Shown here piece after piece: positions 45,238 to 54,218 of a stretch of DNA of 64,000 nucleotides. The notes beneath the pieces are model-generated. The model was not told the origin of the DNA. It saw only the letters and a program-made list of their open reading frames with translations, and made no database searches. This stretch comes from RGIG6353 sp964650465 (GTDB taxonomy: Bacteria; Bacillota; Clostridia; Oscillospirales; SIG627): NCBI GenBank assembly GCA_964650465.1, contig CAZYTA010000006.1:1-64000 (forward strand), in the 5' to 3' direction. The number at the start of each line of letters is the position of its first letter. The stretch's first letter is position 1. Both the position numbers and the translations under genes were made by a program.

Positions 45238-46061
45238 ACCACCATACCTCCTTCATCGTCTTCACCTGTAAAGGTATTCATAAATGCCATACAAACAAGC
45301 AATAAAATCATGAGAACAAGAGAAATTGAAGCTCCCAGATTATAGTTATACGATGTTTGGAATTGGCGTTCTATGGTGTCACCTATCATGTCGTATTTTC
45401 CGCCGCCAAGCTTCTGTGAGATATAGAATGTGCTGACAGACGGTACAAACACCATTGTAATTCCGGACGCAACTCCAGGAAGGCTGAGCGGAAGAATAAC
45501 CTTTGAAAAAATCTTGAATCTATTGCATCCCAAGTCCTGTGCAGCTTCAATAACGCTTTTGTCCATTTTTGAAATAACAGAGTATATGGGTAAAACCATA
45601 TACGGCATGAAGTTATACACCATTCCGAGTATAACAGCACCTGACGTATTTATCATGTGCACAGGTTCTAATCCCAACTTGCTGATAACAAAGTTGATAA
45701 TTCCATTGTCACTGAGAATGTTCATCCATGAATAAGTTCTGATGAGGAAGTTCATCCACATAGGAACCATTAACAGAACAATAATTGTAGATTGATACCT
45801 GGTGCTTTTTTGAGAAATAGCGTATGCGAGAGGAAAAGCAAGTATCAAGCTTATAACTGTAGTAATTAATCCATAAAGAATGGAACGGATAAAAATTCCG
45901 GCGTAATTATCAAGCGCTATTATATTGTCAAGGGTAAAGTTTCCGTCCGAATTTGTGAAAGAGTAGTAAAAAACCATCAATAAGGGTGCAAAAATGAAAA
46001 TAAGCATCCAAACTATGTACGGAGAGGCACAAAGCTTGGCGTAAAGAGTTCTTCTTTTCAT
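45234..46061 (-). CDS. potB: Spermidine/putrescine ABC transporter permease PotB
   Basis: The 275 residues have about six membrane helices and the EAA loop EAAQDLGCNRFKIFSKVILP. Opens with a basic stretch and ASPYIVWMLIFIFAPLLMVF as in PotB proteins. Overlaps potA by four bases. Confidence 0.93.
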   Translation of the reverse strand: MKRRTLYAKLCASPYIVWMLIFIFAPLLMVFYYSFTNSDGNFTLDNIIALDNYAGIFIRSILYGLITTVISLILAFPLAYAISQKSTRYQSTIIVLLMVPMWMNFLIRTYSWMNILSDNGIINFVISKLGLEPVHMINTSGAVILGMVYNFMPYMVLPIYSVISKMDKSVIEAAQDLGCNRFKIFSKVILPLSLPGVASGITMVFVPSVSTFYISQKLGGGKYDMIGDTIERQFQTSYNYNLGASISLVLMILLLVCMAFMNTFTGEDDEGGMVV

Positions 46062-47464
46062 TCCTCATCCTCCTTTGGCTGTGTAGCCGAAAGCTCAGAC
46101 TCAACAGTGCGGAGAATTTCAATAGCTTCGGGATCAATTACCAAACCTACAGTATCGCCTTGCTTTACAGAAGGATTAACGGTGTGTACGACCCATTTTT
46201 TTGTACCGCAATTAATAACAGCTTCGGTGAACAAAGAGCGTCTGTTGAGCGCCTCTACTGTACCGGTAATAAGTTCGTCTGAAGGAGTGGTGAGAGAAAT
46301 ACTGTCTGCATCCACTGAAACCTGTACGCTTTCGTTATAAAGCAAGCAGTTTTCATCGCATTCATAATTCTTGTCCATGATGCAAACAGAGTTGTTATCA
46401 TACATAACCGCATCGATAACGTTAATTGACTTTCTCATAATATGAATATCTTCAGGTGTAAAATCAAGTCCGACGATTGCCCCCTCCTGTGCTGCCTTCG
46501 TTGAATGAATTTTCCATTTCATGTCATAGGAGTCAACAATCATTTCGTAATGAACTCCTTTAAACGTTACAGACTCAACGAATCCTGTGAGAAGGTTATC
46601 GCTTGCAGGACAAATCTTTATATCCTCAGGTCTGATAACAACGTCAACCTCTTCATTGGAGGTGAAGCCTTTGTCTACACATTCATAAATTCTATCGGCA
46701 AATGCAACCTTGTAGTCCTCGAGCATAATTCCGTCAAGAATGTTGCTCTCACCAATGAATTTTGCTACAAATGTATTCTTTGGCTCGTTGTAAATATCCT
46801 GAGGAGTACCAATCTGCTGAATGGTGCCGTTATTCATTACAACGATAGTGTCGGACATTGTAAGAGCTTCTTCCTGGTCGTGAGTAACGTATATAAAGGT
46901 GATATCAAGCTGCTGCTGCATTCGTTTAAGCTCGATTTGCATTTCTTTTCTAAGCTGGAGGTCAAGCGCTCCAAGCGGTTCGTCAAGAAGGAGTACACGC
47001 GGACGGTTAACCAAAGCACGAGCTATTGCGATCCTCTGCTGCTGGCCTCCGGAAAGTGCAGTAATTCTTCTTCTTTGATAACCTTCAAGGTTAACGAGCT
47101 TAAGCATCGACAGTACTCTCTGCTTAATCTCTTTTTCATCCATTTTTTGGACTCTCAAGCCAAATGCAATATTGTCATACACATTAAGATGAGGAAACAA
47201 AGCGTACCTCTGAAAAACAGTGTTGACCTGTCTCTTGTGCGGAGGAAGATCATTTATCTTCTTTCCGTCAAAAAAAATATCACCGCTGTCCGGCTCAACA
47301 AATCCGCCGATTATTCTAAGCGTAGTTGTTTTGCCGCATCCTGACGGTCCGAGCAGTGTAACAAATTCTTTATCACGGATATACAAGCTGATATCCTTGA
47401 GTACACGCTCACCGTCATATGTAACGGTAATATTACTTAAATTGATTATGTTGTTGTCTGCCAT
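46058..47464 (-). CDS. potA: Polyamine ABC transporter ATPase PotA, with extended C-terminal region
   Basis: ATP-hydrolysing subunit. Within the first 235 residues are Walker A (GPSGCGKTTTLR), the signature LSGGQQQRIAIARAL and Walker B (LLLDEPLGALDLQ). At 468 residues it is about 100 longer than E. coli PotA. The extra length seems to be a second TOBE-like module: two similar blocks, TGFVESVTFKGVHYEM and TGTVEALNRRSLFTEAV, are separated by a Cys-containing linker (CIMDKNYECDENC). AAAGGGGG precedes the ATG. Confidence 0.93.
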   Translation of the reverse strand: MADNNIINLSNITVTYDGERVLKDISLYIRDKEFVTLLGPSGCGKTTTLRIIGGFVEPDSGDIFFDGKKINDLPPHKRQVNTVFQRYALFPHLNVYDNIAFGLRVQKMDEKEIKQRVLSMLKLVNLEGYQRRRITALSGGQQQRIAIARALVNRPRVLLLDEPLGALDLQLRKEMQIELKRMQQQLDITFIYVTHDQEEALTMSDTIVVMNNGTIQQIGTPQDIYNEPKNTFVAKFIGESNILDGIMLEDYKVAFADRIYECVDKGFTSNEEVDVVIRPEDIKICPASDNLLTGFVESVTFKGVHYEMIVDSYDMKWKIHSTKAAQEGAIVGLDFTPEDIHIMRKSINVIDAVMYDNNSVCIMDKNYECDENCLLYNESVQVSVDADSISLTTPSDELITGTVEALNRRSLFTEAVINCGTKKWVVHTVNPSVKQGDTVGLVIDPEAIEILRTVESELSATQPKEDEE

Positions 47465-47487
47465 TAAAAACAGCCCCCTTTGCGGAC

Positions 47488-47691
47488 TCTCACGTTAGTG
47501 TGAGAAAAAAATTTATCTTTTATACAGTAAGTTTTACCTCGTATCAAACCGATGCTGCTACCCCGCAAAAGGTCAGGCAATATGCCTAGGAGTACCGACT
47601 GTTGTCGTCTTTTCAGCTGCAGCACACTAACTAAAAGAAAAATCTTTTGGCGCTATGGTTCGATATGCTCGGAATATCCGATATAAAAGAC
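47488..47691 (-). ncRNA. Candidate structured leader RNA of potABCD
   Basis: Read on the minus strand from a start near 47691, the 47691-47465 leader contains nested helices: P1 UGCUGC (47624-47619) with GCAGCA (47558-47553), inside it AAAAG with CUUUU, hairpin CGAC-AACA-GUCG and hairpin AGGC-AUAUU-GCCU. A stem UCUCAC/GUGAGA (47505-47500 with 47493-47488) just before the ribosome-binding site closes the loop ACUAAC, which is complementary to GUUAGU at 47631-47626; nine bases, GUUAGUGUG with CACACUAAC, can pair if the stem opens. This looks like a regulatory RNA with a pseudoknot or switch. I do not recognise its class, and the opposite strand cannot be excluded. Confidence 0.45.
47519..47547 (-). 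promoter_or_regulatory. Alternative promoter close to potA
   Basis: On the minus strand TTGATA (47542-47547), 17-base spacer, TATAAA (47519-47524). If used, the transcript would skip most of the structured leader and keep only the last hairpin. Confidence 0.5.
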
Positions 47692-47697
47692 AAGGAT

Positions 47698-47726
47698 ACT
47701 ATACTAAAAGTTTGCGGAAAAGTCAA
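47698..47726 (-). promoter_or_regulatory. Upstream promoter of the potABCD leader
   Basis: On the minus strand TTGACT (47721-47726), 17-base spacer, TATAGT (47698-47703). It would give a leader of about 225 bases. The 406-base gap 47465-47870 therefore holds two pot promoters, the leader and the recJ promoter. Confidence 0.6.
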
Positions 47727-47807
47727 TACTTTTAGCGAAAAATATGGTTTTTTACACCGTTTTTTTAAGAATATTGTTTACAATTTTGAGTTTTTATTTC
47801 ATATGTC

Positions 47808-47836
47808 TTGTTTTTTATACAGATTTGTAGTAAAAT
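47808..47836 (+). promoter_or_regulatory. Promoter of the recJ operon
   Basis: TTGTTT (47808-47813), 17-base spacer, TAAAAT (47831-47836), 34 bases before the ATG. Confidence 0.6.
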
Positions 47837-47870
47837 ATATTATTAATGTAATGTAGTTGACGAGGAAAAA

Positions 47871-50033
47871 ATGAAGGATAAAGAGTGGATAATTTCGTAC
47901 TGTGACGAAAATGAAGTTAGTGAGCTTTCGAGACAATTAGATGTATCACAGGTAATGTCTAAGCTGCTGATTAACAGAGGATACGTAAATGCCGAGAAGG
48001 CGCAGACTTTTTTGAAAAAAGATTTAAGTGCATTTCACTCCCCTTTTTTGATGAAAGATATCGAAAAGGGTGCAAGATTGTTATTGGATGCAATTAATAA
48101 CAAACACAGTATTTTAATATGGGGCGACTATGATGTCGACGGAGTGACCTCTGTTACTGTTTTAATAAAATATTTGAATTCGATTGGCGGTATTTGTCAG
48201 TATTACATTCCCAAAAGAGATGATGACGGATACGGATTGAATGACAGAGTGATAAATGAATTTATATCTCAAGGGACGAAATTAATTATTACTGTTGATT
48301 CCGGTATAACAGCTATAAATGAAATTAACAATGCTAAGTCAGCCGGACTGGATGTAATTGTAACGGATCATCACGAATGCAGAGAAATACTTCCTTGTGC
48401 CGATGCGGTTATTAACCCCAAGAGACATGACTGCTCCTACCCGTTTAAGGACCTTGCAGGGGTTGGTGTTGTGTTTAAGTTTATTTGTGCAGTTGAAATG
48501 CTCCGCCAAAATTGTTCTCATATCCAAGCAGTTTCAAAGCTTATTAAGGCGTATTCCGAATTTATAGCTATTGGAACCATTGCAGATGTTATGCCGATAT
48601 GTGATGAAAACAGATTGATTGTAAGCAGAGGACTTTCATCAATCGAAAAAACATCAAACATTGGACTTGCAGCTCTTATCGAAGAATCCGGAATTGAATC
48701 TTCGCTTGCAAAAAAGAGAAAGGTGTCTTCCACTACAGTAGGCTTTGTAATTGCACCGAGAATTAATGCAGCAGGGCGAATGGAAACATCAAAAATTGCA
48801 GTTGATCTCTTTATGACAGAAAGCAGAGAGGAAGCGGCGGTACTTGCTGCAAGATTGAGCGAGATTAACAAAGAGCGTCAAATACTTGAAAACGAGAGCC
48901 TTGTATCTGCACTTGAAAAAGTACATACTCAGTGCGATATTGAAAATGATAAAATTCTTGTTCTTGAAGATGAAAACTGGCATCATGGCATTATAGGTAT
49001 TGTTTCGTCCAGAATAACAGAGCGATATAATTTACCTTCTGTTTTAATTTCGTTCAAACACGAAATACAGGGCTCAGATCCCGAAATAGGTAAAGGCTCA
49101 GCCAGAAGTATTAAAGGCATGAACTTGGTCAGTGCTCTTGAAAACTGTTCTGATTTATTACAAAAATTCGGAGGCCACGAGCTCGCAGCGGGACTGTCAA
49201 TAAAACGTTCCGCTCTTCCTGAATTCAGAAAAAGAATTAACAAATACGCAAAAAAAGCTTTTGAAAATATCAGTTTGAAGAAAACACTCAATATCGACTG
49301 CGAACTAAGCGGTAAAGATATGACTCTGTCACTCGCAAATGAATTAAATAAGCTCGAGCCGTTTGGGCTTTCAAATCCTGTACCTGTTTTTTCAATACAC
49401 GATATGAAAATTAAATCCATTGTAGCTATAGGAGAAGGAAAACACACAAAACTAATTCTCGAAAAAAACGGGTTAACTCACGTTGGATTGTTGTTCGGCA
49501 CTCCTGCTGCTATGCTTCATTATTTAGAGGGTGACACTGTAGATGTTGCATTTAATCTTGACGTTAATAATTTTAAGAATCAACAAAACATTCAGATGAT
49601 AATCAGAGACATACGCCCTTCAAAAATTGACCGTGATATTATTAAGCAACATCTGCATGTATATAACAGTATAAAGAGCGATCCCGAATATTATATCAGA
49701 CTTCAGGATATTCCTACGAGAACAGACTTTGCTCAGCTTTACACAGCATTGAAGGAGCACATGAATTGTTGCGCCGTCTTTGCAGACAAAATTGAATTGT
49801 ATATCCCCTATCTCGTAAAGCTTGCAGCAAAAAAATATGCTGTTACAATCCCGCTTTATAAGGCTTTGGCAGTTTTAGATGTTTTGGCTGAAACGGGGTT
49901 AATTATAACCGAAGAAACCGAAGGTATATTGTTCAGGCGAGTGTTACGCAGTAATAACCGCTCTCCTCAGAATAAAGTAATTCTCGAAAATGCACCTTCA
50001 ATAAAAAATATGTTTTCTAAAGTAAAAAAATAA
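47871..50033 (+). CDS. recJ: Single-strand-specific exonuclease RecJ
   Basis: 5'-3' exonuclease in recombination and repair. The 720 residues carry the DHH-family motifs WGDYDVDGVTS near residue 84, TVDSGI, VTDHHE near residue 165 and the DHHA1 region with GGHELAAGLS near residue 428. It is longer than E. coli RecJ (577), with a C-terminal extension as in Firmicute members. GAGGAAAAA precedes the ATG. Confidence 0.94.
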   Translation: MKDKEWIISYCDENEVSELSRQLDVSQVMSKLLINRGYVNAEKAQTFLKKDLSAFHSPFLMKDIEKGARLLLDAINNKHSILIWGDYDVDGVTSVTVLIKYLNSIGGICQYYIPKRDDDGYGLNDRVINEFISQGTKLIITVDSGITAINEINNAKSAGLDVIVTDHHECREILPCADAVINPKRHDCSYPFKDLAGVGVVFKFICAVEMLRQNCSHIQAVSKLIKAYSEFIAIGTIADVMPICDENRLIVSRGLSSIEKTSNIGLAALIEESGIESSLAKKRKVSSTTVGFVIAPRINAAGRMETSKIAVDLFMTESREEAAVLAARLSEINKERQILENESLVSALEKVHTQCDIENDKILVLEDENWHHGIIGIVSSRITERYNLPSVLISFKHEIQGSDPEIGKGSARSIKGMNLVSALENCSDLLQKFGGHELAAGLSIKRSALPEFRKRINKYAKKAFENISLKKTLNIDCELSGKDMTLSLANELNKLEPFGLSNPVPVFSIHDMKIKSIVAIGEGKHTKLILEKNGLTHVGLLFGTPAAMLHYLEGDTVDVAFNLDVNNFKNQQNIQMIIRDIRPSKIDRDIIKQHLHVYNSIKSDPEYYIRLQDIPTRTDFAQLYTALKEHMNCCAVFADKIELYIPYLVKLAAKKYAVTIPLYKALAVLDVLAETGLIITEETEGILFRRVLRSNNRSPQNKVILENAPSIKNMFSKVKK

Positions 50034-50049
50034 TCGAAAGGGTTTAAAT

Positions 50050-52278
50050 ATGAGCATAGATTGCTATACACTTTTATCTAAGCTTAGTTCGGGCGATCAG
50101 CAATATGATTTACAAAAAATAGTACGTGCCTTTGAATACGCACGAGAAGCTCACACAGGACAATATAGGAAATCGGGGGAAGAGTATATTTCCCACCCGC
50201 TTGCTGTTGCCGAAATAGTTGCATCTCTTAAACTCGATACCGATTCCGTGTGTGCCGCTCTTTTGCATGATACAGTTGAAGACAGACCGGATAAAGCTAC
50301 TCTCAGCGATATAAAAACTCAGTTTGGTCAGGATGTCGCCGAGCTTGTTGACGGATTGACAAAGCTTGTTTCTATACCTTTTGAGAACAAAGAAGAGGAA
50401 CATCTTGAAAATCTGAGAAAAATGTTCCTTGCAATGTCAAAAGATATCAGAGTAATATTCATTAAACTTTGTGACAGATTGCATAACATGCGCACTCTTT
50501 CTTCACACACGGAAGAAAAGCAGAGAATTATAGCGTTGGAAACCATGCATGTCTATGCACCTGTAGCGCATAGACTCGGTATGCAAAAAATCAAGCAGGA
50601 ATTGGAAAAGCTTGCATTGCTCTATCTCGACCCCGTTGGATACAACGAAGTAAAAAACAGTATTGACATCAAATACGGTCTCAACAGAGATTTCCTTGAT
50701 AAAGCACAGGAAATGATTGGCGAAAAACTGAGTGAACAAAATATACGCTTTTCAATTTCCGGCAGAGTTAAATCAATTTACAGCATGTATAAAAAAATGT
50801 ATACCAAAAACAAAAACTTTGATGAGATATACGATTTTTATGCTGTGCGAATATTGGTTGACGATGAGCTTACATGCTACACAGTTCTTGGTATAATTCA
50901 CGAAATGTTCAATTCTGTGCCCGGGCGCTTCAAGGATTATATATCAACCCCGAAGCCTAATATGTACAAATCTATACACACAACAGTTATCGGGCGTTAC
51001 GGTATACCTTTTGAAGTACAAATCAGAACTTGGGAAATGCACGAAATTGCCGAATACGGTTTGGCGGCACATTGGAAATATAAAAGCAATGTTACAGCCG
51101 AAGAAAACATTTCCAAGAAGCTTCAATGGATTCATACTCTTTTGGAAACCGAAAAGGATTCTACCGATAATTCGGAAGATATAATAAGCTCTTTGAAATT
51201 TGATCTGTTCGAAGATGAAATTTTTGTATTTACTCCCAAGGGTGATGTAATCGACCTGCCTGTAGGTTCCACTCCTATAGATTTTGCTTATGCGATTCAT
51301 ACTGCTGTCGGAAACAAAATGGTTGGTGCAAAAATCAACGGTGTAATTGCGCCTATCGATACCGTGCTGCAAACAGGTCAGATTGTTGATATACTTACTT
51401 CATCAGCTTCTAAAGGACCAAACAGAGACTGGCTAAAAATCGTTCGTACAAGCGAAGCAAGAAACAAAATCCGCCAGTGGTATAAAAAAGAAAAGCGTGA
51501 TGAGAACATTGAAAACGCAAAGAGAGAGATTGACAGAATTTTCAAAAAGTACAGCGCACCTTATACAGAAGAGCAACGTGACCAGATTGTTCTTAACATT
51601 GCACAAAAATCAGGTGTAACGGACGTTGAAGATTATTACAACTCTATAGGTTACGGAGGAGTTGCGCTTTCCAAAGTAGAAACAAAACTGAAAAACGAAT
51701 TTGACAGAGTGATCCGTCCTGCCGAGCCTGAAAACGAAACTACTCTGAGTGCAAATATAGATACCGAAAAAGACAAGAAGGTAAAAAAGAAATTTAATTC
51801 CGGACAAAGCGTTATTGTGGAAGGAATTGATAACTGTCAAGTTAAATTTGCAAAATGCTGTAATCCCCTTCCCGGTGATACAATTATTGGATTTATTACA
51901 AAAGGATTTGGAATATCAATCCATAAATATGATTGTAAAAATGCTGTTGAAGGTCTCAAAAACAGTGAAAGCAAGGATCGTTGGGTAACAGCAAGATGGG
52001 CTAAAAATGCAATTGATGCAACAGAATCTTGTTTTGATGCAATGCTTAATGTTTTTGCTCGTGACGAAATTGGAGTATTAGCGGAAATTTCAGGGGCTCT
52101 TGCGGAGATGCATGTAGGTATTCTTTCAATTAATTCGCATACTATCAGCACAAACAGCGATGTGATGATAATAAGTATTACCATAAGAACTAAAAATACA
52201 GAGCATTTCAATTCAATTGTAGCCAGACTAAAAAAGCTTAGCAGCGTTGTTGATGTTACGCGCGGAGGTTTAAATTAA
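50050..52278 (+). CDS. rel: Bifunctional (p)ppGpp synthetase/hydrolase, RelA/SpoT family
   Basis: Controls the stringent response. The 742 residues are arranged as HD hydrolase (YISHPLAVAEI, LLHDTVED; about residues 30-180), synthetase (RVKSIYSMYKKM, GRFKDYISTPK, EVQIRTWEMHEIAEYG; about 235-345), TGS (FTPKGDVIDLPVGSTPIDFAY; about 395-460) and ACT at the C-terminus. The RFKD signature marks the bifunctional form. It begins 16 bases after recJ. Confidence 0.95.
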   Translation: MSIDCYTLLSKLSSGDQQYDLQKIVRAFEYAREAHTGQYRKSGEEYISHPLAVAEIVASLKLDTDSVCAALLHDTVEDRPDKATLSDIKTQFGQDVAELVDGLTKLVSIPFENKEEEHLENLRKMFLAMSKDIRVIFIKLCDRLHNMRTLSSHTEEKQRIIALETMHVYAPVAHRLGMQKIKQELEKLALLYLDPVGYNEVKNSIDIKYGLNRDFLDKAQEMIGEKLSEQNIRFSISGRVKSIYSMYKKMYTKNKNFDEIYDFYAVRILVDDELTCYTVLGIIHEMFNSVPGRFKDYISTPKPNMYKSIHTTVIGRYGIPFEVQIRTWEMHEIAEYGLAAHWKYKSNVTAEENISKKLQWIHTLLETEKDSTDNSEDIISSLKFDLFEDEIFVFTPKGDVIDLPVGSTPIDFAYAIHTAVGNKMVGAKINGVIAPIDTVLQTGQIVDILTSSASKGPNRDWLKIVRTSEARNKIRQWYKKEKRDENIENAKREIDRIFKKYSAPYTEEQRDQIVLNIAQKSGVTDVEDYYNSIGYGGVALSKVETKLKNEFDRVIRPAEPENETTLSANIDTEKDKKVKKKFNSGQSVIVEGIDNCQVKFAKCCNPLPGDTIIGFITKGFGISIHKYDCKNAVEGLKNSESKDRWVTARWAKNAIDATESCFDAMLNVFARDEIGVLAEISGALAEMHVGILSINSHTISTNSDVMIISITIRTKNTEHFNSIVARLKKLSSVVDVTRGGLN

Positions 52279-52287
52279 GGAGAAGAG

Positions 52288-52767
52288 ATGAAAGCACTTA
52301 TACAAATTGTAGACAACTGTACTTTGAGTATTGATAATGAGGTGTATTCTCATATTGATTCAGGGATGCTTATTTTGCTTGGCGTTACTCAAGAAGACAG
52401 TGAAAAAGACGCAGAAAAATTAGCTAAGAAAATAGCAACGTTAAGAATTTTTTCCGACAGTGATGACAAGATGAATTTGTCTTGTATTGATCCCGACATC
52501 AACGGAAAGTTTATGGTTGTGTCACAATTTACTTTATGCGGCGATTGCTCGCATGGCAGAAGACCTAATATGTTTAATGCGGCTCGTCCCGAAAAAGCAG
52601 AACCGCTTTACGAGTACTTTTCCTCTTTATTAAATAAAGAATGTCGGTCTGTTACAAACGAAGATATTAATTATGTTGTCAACGGAAAATTTGGTGCACA
52701 TATGAAAATTAATTTCACAAATGTCGGTCCGGTCACGTTCATTATAGAAAGCAGTGATATTAAATGA
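52288..52767 (+). CDS. dtd: D-aminoacyl-tRNA deacylase
   Basis: Removes D-amino acids or glycine wrongly attached to tRNA. The 159 residues have the two active-site motifs VSQFTLCGD (about residues 75-83) and NVGPVTF (about 144-150, where NxGPVT supplies the cross-subunit Gly-Pro). The start reads MKALIQIVDN, close to the usual MRAVVQRV. It overlaps hemZ by four bases (ATGA). Confidence 0.93.
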   Translation: MKALIQIVDNCTLSIDNEVYSHIDSGMLILLGVTQEDSEKDAEKLAKKIATLRIFSDSDDKMNLSCIDPDINGKFMVVSQFTLCGDCSHGRRPNMFNAARPEKAEPLYEYFSSLLNKECRSVTNEDINYVVNGKFGAHMKINFTNVGPVTFIIESSDIK

Positions 52768-54200
52768 TTTATGTAAGCGGCGACCTTTTAACCGAGCTTT
52801 ATACCAGAAATATTTTGAGCGAGCATTTTCCGGAATACTGCTTTTCGGATTCAGATAATATTGAATGCATTACTTCAATCAAAATATCCGATGATTGCGT
52901 CACTGCAGCTGTTACTATAAAACACAGGACTTTTTCATGTAAAGAAAAGTTTTCTCAGCACCTTAATAACAGACTTGCGACAACGACAGCCATTGGAAAA
53001 GCAATAATTCAGTATGCGGTATCCGAATCAAGGCCTGTGGCGCCTTATGGAGTACTTACAGGTGTTCGTCCGTTTAAAATAGCTGTTGATCTCTTGTGCA
53101 GATTCGATTACGATGAAGTGATTTACAAGTTGAAAAATGTGTACCTGGTTTCAGATGATAAAATTGATCTGCTTTTAAATACAGCTATGCATGATCAAAA
53201 GTTGCGAATGGAACATGACAAAAATGATGTATCGGTATATATTTCAATTCCCTTCTGCCCTACCAGATGTAATTACTGTTCGTTTATTTCATCAGCGGCT
53301 CCTACAAAATTGGAGCTTATTGATAAATACACGGATGAAGTTATCAATGAGATTCGGTGCGTTTCGGATTTGATAGAAAAACAGTCTCTTAATTTAAAAT
53401 CAATTTATATTGGCGGCGGCACCCCCACTACACTTAACGCCGCAATGCTCGACAAGTTGCTCAACACTGTTTCAAATGCGTTTCAAACCAATTCTTTAAA
53501 AGAGTATACACTCGAAGCAGGACGGCCCGATACAATTGATTCGGATAAGCTTGACGTCATGAAAAAATACGGTGTGACAAGAACTTGTGTTAACTGTCAG
53601 TCGACAAACGATGATGTTCTTTCTTCTATAGGGAGAAATCATACATCAGATGATTTTTTCAGAAAATTCCAGCTTGTGCAGAGCTATAATTTTGAAACCG
53701 TAAATACAGATATTATCGCCGGTTTTGAGGCGGATACTTTGGATACCTTTAAAAAGACCGTGGATGATGTGTTGTATCTTTCTCCTGAAAGTATAACAAT
53801 TCACACGCTATGTCTGAAAAAATCCGCTTCAATGAAAAGCACAAATGCTGCAGTTCTTGACAAAAACATAGATGATTATATTTCTTACTCAAAAAGTGCA
53901 TGCATATTATCAGGATATTTACCATATTATTTGTACAAGCAGAAATATTCCATCGGAAATCACGAGAATGTCGGATATTGTCTTCACTCTCATGAATGTT
54001 ATTATAACATCGCAATGATGAATGAAATAGAGCACATAATAGGTATAGGCGCGGGTGCAACTTCAAGAATAATTGGGTGTAATACCGAAGGAAAAATCGA
54101 ACATTTCGCTAATTATAAATATCCGACTGAATATATTGGCGGATTTGATAAAATTAAATCAAATATTACTAACATGGATAACTTGCTCTCGCAAAGATAA
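52764..54200 (+). CDS. hemZ: Oxygen-independent coproporphyrinogen dehydrogenase-like radical SAM protein, HemZ type
   Basis: The 478 residues contain the radical SAM motif FCPTRCNYCSF at about residues 168-178, then YIGGGTPTTL and GAGATSRI, typical of the HemN/HemZ group. The long N-terminal part is the HemZ feature. The usual assignment is heme synthesis (coproporphyrinogen III), but HemN-like proteins include heme chaperones and methyltransferases; no other heme genes are nearby. Confidence 0.85.
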   Translation: MIYVSGDLLTELYTRNILSEHFPEYCFSDSDNIECITSIKISDDCVTAAVTIKHRTFSCKEKFSQHLNNRLATTTAIGKAIIQYAVSESRPVAPYGVLTGVRPFKIAVDLLCRFDYDEVIYKLKNVYLVSDDKIDLLLNTAMHDQKLRMEHDKNDVSVYISIPFCPTRCNYCSFISSAAPTKLELIDKYTDEVINEIRCVSDLIEKQSLNLKSIYIGGGTPTTLNAAMLDKLLNTVSNAFQTNSLKEYTLEAGRPDTIDSDKLDVMKKYGVTRTCVNCQSTNDDVLSSIGRNHTSDDFFRKFQLVQSYNFETVNTDIIAGFEADTLDTFKKTVDDVLYLSPESITIHTLCLKKSASMKSTNAAVLDKNIDDYISYSKSACILSGYLPYYLYKQKYSIGNHENVGYCLHSHECYYNIAMMNEIEHIIGIGAGATSRIIGCNTEGKIEHFANYKYPTEYIGGFDKIKSNITNMDNLLSQR

Positions 54201-54218
54201 CCGGAGGTGAAACTGAAT

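Noticed and set aside
46505..47344. 279-codon plus-strand frame opposite potA
   Set aside because: Long but fully antisense to conserved ABC ATPase motifs, no ribosome-binding site, and no recognisable domain.
47560..47630. Resemblance to SRP RNA (GGTCAGG) or to an M-box riboswitch (GCTGCTACCC ... GCAGC) on the plus strand
   Set aside because: The SRP loop AGCAG does not follow at the right place, and the M-box core beyond the short matches is missing. No magnesium transporter is downstream on that strand.
47647..47856. 69-codon frame between the pot leader and recJ
   Set aside because: Starts at TTG without a ribosome-binding site and spans the recJ promoter.
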